In this document: piece after piece, positions 59,666 through 64,000 of the stretch
Position numbering within the stretch: the stretch's first letter is position 1
Layout: every line of letters starts with the position of its first letter
Origin: Holothuria scabra
Taxonomy: Eukaryota; Echinodermata; Holothuroidea; Aspidochirotida; Holothuriidae
Assembly (NCBI GenBank): GCA_037179385.1
Contig: CM074187.1
Location: forward strand, 6,014,001 to 6,078,000
DNA: 64,000 bases
Direction of reading: 5' to 3'
Made by a program: the position numbers and the translations under genes
The notes under the pieces: generated by a model
The model's database searches: none
What the model was told of the DNA's origin: nothing
The model's input: the letters and a program-made list of their open reading frames with translations, nothing else

Positions 59666-59765
59666 TGGAGTGACAGAGTGATATAATCCAGCGGCTGTGC
59701 GCCAATGTGATTCACATGTCAGCATGTTCATGGGTTCAAATCCCCCTCGGTTAATGAAGGTTCTT
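59666..59765 (+). pseudogene. tRNA-like pol III promoter remnant
   Basis: TGACAGAGTGATATAATCCA resembles a box A and GGTTCAAATCC (59733-59743) is a perfect box B, followed by T8 near 59763. The T stem does not pair properly beyond 3 bp, so it is more likely a SINE head or tRNA pseudogene than a working tRNA. Confidence 0.25.
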
Positions 59766-60244
59766 TTTTTTCCGTGTCTCTAGCTTTTCTCCTCCCTTAG
59801 GCTATATGCTTTTCGGCATAAACTCAGTTGCCCAGCTGACAAAGTGGGTTGCACGGGAGAAGCCTTGGATGAGTTAACCTAGCCGACTTTGTCTTGTGGG
59901 GCTGTTGAAACATCATTCCCCAAGTGAAAATTATAGGGTCGGAAGTAGCGTTCAATTTAGTCCCCCAATACTGAGGTACAAAAAACCTTTTTTTTTTTAT
60001 TTCACGGCTAAAATTTGCTCGATATCTATTCATTTTTTTATTGCAGAAAATTCTAATTTCATGTTTCATAGTGCACCAAATTGAATTGCAGGATCTTTGA
60101 AATTTTAATAATTAATATTTCTGAGATTGTGTTTGAACGATGGAGGTCGGATAAAAAATCCAAATAGTATTCGTTCGATAACGTTAGGCAGGCCTAGGGA
60201 CTTTTCAAAAAAAATATTTGTACACAGTCGAGACCTGTGCATGT

Positions 60245-60750
60245 TACAGGGTCAATCCTCTCACCCCAAAGTACACTTCTTTTAGGGGGTAACAACAGAA
60301 ACTCTCAATTGGCTCAGCTTTTTGGTTGACTGCATAATCAAGCAATGAAGAGTAACAAAGCTTATATTACACAGCATGAACTAAAGTGAGAGTGTTTCGC
60401 TTATTCACATTTAGCCTTTTTTATACTCCCCCTGAAGCAATATAATCTGTATAGACTGAGATTGTGTCTGGGGGAGGATGAATTTCAGACAACTGTAGGA
60501 GGGGCTTAAGTGAGAAGTTTAAGAGAATATGTGTGGGTTAGTTAGTTATATTAGGGAGCTGCTAGCATCTCCTTGGTTAGATGGAGTTTTACGGCTCAGC
60601 TTCCAACCTATACTGGTTCAAGTCGAGCCGACCACGGCCTTCTTTCCAGTTGTGGCCCACTGGCTTGTTTTCGCTACTCCACTGTTCATGCTAAGCACCA
60701 AGCGCAATGGCAGTTGGAACTGTGTGAAGTGAGAGGATTAGGCCTCTAAG
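60245..60750 (+). mobile_element. AGGGCC-family MITE, copy 2, split by an inverted SINE
   Basis: Matches 40114-40421: ATCCTCTCACCCCAAAG, GCTTATATTACACAGCATGA, GGAGGGGCTTAAGTGAGAAG, then GTGAGAGGATTAGGCCTCTAA after the SINE. The site equivalent to the TACTGTA at 40364 here reads plain CTTAAG. Confidence 0.65.
60539..60719 (-). mobile_element. SINE (type 1), minus strand
   Basis: The minus strand reads AACTGCCATTGCGC, AACAAGCCAGTGGGCCACAA, CTCGACTTGAACCAGTATAG and AACTCCATCTAACCAAGG, the same body and tail as the copies at 6.3 and 7.0 kb. A short TGTGTG lies on both sides. Confidence 0.65.
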
Positions 60751-60754
60751 AGCC

Positions 60755-60990
60755 CTTACACAACTTCTAAAAATCATCCTCACCCGGACACAATCTCAGT
60801 TTATTGCTTTAAGGTAATTATAAGACCCAATGTGTAATCAAAACACTCTCAATGCAGCCTACATAATTGTTTAATATGAGCTTCAATACTCTGCATTTTT
60901 GAACTGCTGTCATCAAATTAAAGAGCTTGCCAATTGAGATTTTCTGAGTACTAATATAGAATTGCAGTTTAGGGTGAGAGTTGACTGTCT
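60755..60990 (-). mobile_element. AGGGCC-family MITE, copy 3, inverted
   Basis: The reverse complement reads ACTCTCACCCTAAACTGCAA, GAGAGTGTTTTGATTACACA and AAGCAATAAACTGAGATTGT, matching the 40-kb copy. It lies directly after copy 2 in the opposite orientation. Confidence 0.6.
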
Positions 60991-61795
60991 TTGATCCGAA
61001 CGAAAGATACGATACAAAGATAAGTCTCATTTTTAATATCCTCATTTTAAAAATACAAGCATGGCATAAAATTTCAGATATTCTGTAATATGTCAGTTAG
61101 CCCCTGGTTTCACATTTGTCATCTAAAAAATGCAACAAATTTAAATTTTCAAATTTCGTCCTAGACTGGTATCGGAAATGAAGTGAAATATTGTGTAACC
61201 CGGAAATATTCATCGACCTAGACTATTTGCTAAAATTGATTTAGGAAATAAAGGAATGTATCAGCCTAGTTTTAAAGTCCACATTTTTTAATTTTTTCAC
61301 AAAATCCGGCCCCTGGCAAACTGCTCTGAAGAAGTCTAACTCAAATATCTAATTTTTTTGCTTAGTAGAACCTGATTCCGTGAAACCTGAGTCGTGTAGC
61401 TAATCTATAATTTTCTCCGAGGTGCCATGAAAAAAATTGCACATACTCAGGACCAATATTCCAGTTGGGTCTCGTGCGCGAGTTCATGAAAACACCTGAC
61501 TCAACTTGATTTCAGACATGGTGGAGCAAGTTTACAGTGGTAATAATCCGCGTCCTCCAGCCATGAGGTAATTTGTGCAAGTCCCAGCTCCGTCTAGTTT
61601 TCTGGGTTGTATGGGATATCTGCTATCCATTAATCATAGACGTTAAACCAGTTTGTCTCACGAATCCGGTATCACCAGGATGGTTAGGAACCTTCTTTGG
61701 GACGTTGCCGAGTGGCCCATAATGGAGGACCATAGAACGAAGAAACATGGACTGACCATGTCTTAGCTTCACTTATCCTATCGACTTTTTTAAAT

Positions 61796-62345
61796 CTGAG
61801 ATTCTATCTTAGAATCCCGAAATACTAAGTCAGAATTCTGAGATACTAAGTAAGATTTCTGAGACGTCAGAATTCCGAGTTGCTAAGGTAAGATTATTAA
61901 ATGCGAACAAGAAAATGAAATATATATATTTTCGGGGGTTTGCAATTAATTGTATCAGAATTCTTGACATTCTGAGATAGCATCTCAGGATTCTGACTTA
62001 CCTCCGAATTTTGAGACAGTACCTCAGAATTCTTAGTTACTAAGTCAGAATTCTGAGATACAAAGTCAGATTTTTGAGATATTAAGTCAGAATTCCGAGA
62101 TACTATCTCAACATTCTGAAATAATGAAGATGCGACCCCCCCCCCCCAAAAAAAACCCCTTTTAAATTTGGCTTGTTCCTCCTTGTCACTGTTGTGGGTG
62201 GCCGAAGATGGGACAAACCAAAAAAAAAAAAAAAATTTGTTTTTTGTTCACATCTTATTTCACAATTCTGACTTGGTTTCTCAAAACTTGAAGTAGTAAC
62301 TCGGAATTCTGAGATATTATCTCAGAAATGTGACTTAGTAATTAA
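61796..62345. repeat. AGAATTCTGAGATACTAAGT short-unit satellite
   Basis: About 20-bp units of GATACTAAGTCAGAATTCTGA in both orientations; a foreign stretch with a C13/A8 run interrupts at 62127-62255. The core AGAATTCT is its own reverse complement, so the array is full of potential hairpins. Confidence 0.7.
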
Positions 62346-62355
62346 TAGAAATTAG

Positions 62356-63374
62356 TATATGGGTGATTCCATTTATTTGGGTACCATTGGGTATCAATCT
62401 GTCAATGGTGAATATGGTCATTAAATGGGTGCCATTATTTTAGTCTGACTGATCCGGTCATCTTAGTGTAACTATTCCATTAATATTATCAATATGGATG
62501 GATCTATTACCAAAAATATTTGAAATGTTCCTATGCGATGGAATTACGAGGAGGAAATGGCCCAAAATTAGCACATTTAAGGGCAAAAAGTGTGACATTT
62601 AAACCTGCCGTTTCAAAAACTGTTTTTCTTTTGTTTCTAGGTTTATTTCAGTAATATCTTTGAGGTATAACATTGACAATATATCAATTTTCACTATTAG
62701 AACAATTTTTTTGCACAAAAATTTTACATTATCCCTGCCTGAGGGGCCCAAAAAAAATTTGTTTCACGCGTAAAGTTTCATGTCCCCCTTTACACGTGAA
62801 ACACTGGCACTATACTTAAGGGAATATTGTCCATACAGATTGTTAGATTCTCTCAGCCGGCTCTGGTGGATTATTGAAGCTTGTGCATGGTTTGATATGC
62901 CAAAAAATTTTAAGGGAGAAATTCACACAAAAATGGGGAAATATGGCATTTGCAAATTTTGAGAGACAGTATTTATGTCCCGTGGAAAATTTACGTTGTG
63001 AAACTTTGTATGAAGAAAAAGGCACACCCTAAACCTGTGTTTTTACCATTTGGGACTAGAATGTATTTCTCCATATGACTTTTAGTATGCAGTGTATTCC
63101 AACTTGCCAGCTTCTTCAAAGTTCAAAATACTGCACATTTCTGTTTTCTTGTCCCGGGAAACAAATGATTTTCGCTAAATGTGACGATCGGAACGATGTA
63201 AAAATTCAGAAACCCATGAAAATGACTCTGACAACACTATTTTAGTATTTTCAATCAATACATTAAGTACCCCAAAACATAAATGCTTTCACACCACTAA
63301 TTTAAATTCCTAAATTTGGCTCTAAAATTGCCATGTCACAAGTTGGTACCCTTATTTATGGAATCACCCATATA
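62356..63374. mobile_element. 1019-bp non-autonomous DNA transposon, TA-flanked
   Basis: TATATGGGTGATTCCATTTA then TTTGGGTACCA on the left is mirrored at the right (reverse-complemented TATATGGGTGATTCCATAAA then TAAGGGTACCA). The inverted repeats are about 30 bp with few mismatches. TA at both edges suggests Tc1/mariner-type target choice, but no transposase frame is present. Confidence 0.75.
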
Positions 63375-63498
63375 ATTAAGATGCGAACCCCCTCCCCCCC
63401 CCCAAAAAAATCCCCATTTTTCTTTCCGCTTTTTTTTTTCTCTTTTATTGGGAGGCGAGCCCACTGGCTCAGCCATTGTTCGGTCACAAGGTGAGTTA

Positions 63499-64000
63499 CA
63501 GGGGTGGCGCCATGATTTCCCCGACAGGGGGGCCAGCATTTTAAGGCCCCGACAACCCATATGGGAAAAATAAAAAACGTCGTATAGGCGACAGCTTTAA
63601 ATATTTTGGGGTAACGCATTTAATCGTACTAGGCCTACGTACTAACGCTTCAGCAAGAGAATATGTTGCCCGGAAAGGTTTTTCCTTTGTTGAACGAAAA
63701 TTAAGAGCTTATTTTATTGGAAAAAATTTGGAATTTAGTTGAAGAAAATTAAGTTTGGGGGTACAGTTATTTTGTTGAAATATTTGGGTTTTTCATTAAA
63801 TGATATGACTTTCAAGAGCAAAATTAGGTAGAACATTGGGGTGATTAACAGAGTTTGCTTTGGTTACTTATTGTACGGAGTATCCATCAAAATTGGAAAA
63901 TTTTACCACTTTTAACAATCTGAAGCTTACACTGGAGAAAACTTGTAATTTTATGACAGATATACGGGTTTTATGAAAGAATCTAATCTTCTTAAAAGGA
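63499..64000 (+). mobile_element. hAT-like family, second copy, cut by window end
   Basis: CAGGGGTGGCGCCATGATTT then CCCCGACAGGGGGGCCAGCA matches the left end at 52636. Downstream GAGCAAAATTAGGTAGAACA, GGGGTGATTAACAGAGTTTG and CCACTTTTAACAATCTGAAG follow the same order as 53163-53275. The 8 bp before it are GTGAGTTA; its partner lies beyond the window. Confidence 0.75.

Noticed and set aside
59666..59755. Functional tRNA gene
   Set aside because: Box A and box B words are present but the T stem pairs over only three bases and a cloverleaf cannot be folded.

Overview
The window is nuclear DNA of an invertebrate animal: A+T-rich, with GT-AG introns of 0.3 to 4.4 kb, tRNA-derived SINEs, LINE remnants, many small TTAA-flanked DNA transposons and long minisatellite-bearing repeats. 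The mix resembles a marine deuterostome such as an echinoderm or hemichordate. That placement is an inference; nothing here fixes the species.

Only one host gene is recognisable: the 3' half of sulfite oxidase (SUOX) on the + strand. Eight coding exons between 2679 and 22890 join in frame (834 nt, 277 residues plus stop). They cover the C-terminal part of the molybdopterin-binding domain and the whole dimerisation domain. The mitochondrial presequence, the cytochrome b5 domain and the Mo-ligand cysteine lie upstream, outside the window. The introns carry SINEs, MITEs and arrays of a 145-bp repeat.

From about 24.5 kb to the end I see no host gene. 24.5-28.6 kb: a MITE split by a SINE, a complete minisatellite-bearing element, and another SINE. 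29.5-37.5 kb: three LINE coding remnants, a foldback element and a decayed tandem array. 36.4-48.3 kb: an unusual density of the 7-mer TAC[A/T]GTA, which in several places is a 5-bp insertion at a TA relative to a related copy elsewhere in the window. 48.3-64 kb: a mosaic of decayed DNA transposons, including a 2.95-kb hAT-like element with an 8-bp target duplication, a second copy running off the window end, and a 1-kb element with long terminal inverted repeats.

The strongest leads are the TAC[A/T]GTA cluster, which has the form of Tc1/mariner excision footprints, and a repeat family built like Helentron-type elements whose 145-bp units each carry a DR1 nuclear-receptor motif. A composite TTAA-flanked MITE with a visible empty site is also notable. 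There are no CRISPR arrays, operons or rRNA genes. All coordinates and counts were made by hand.
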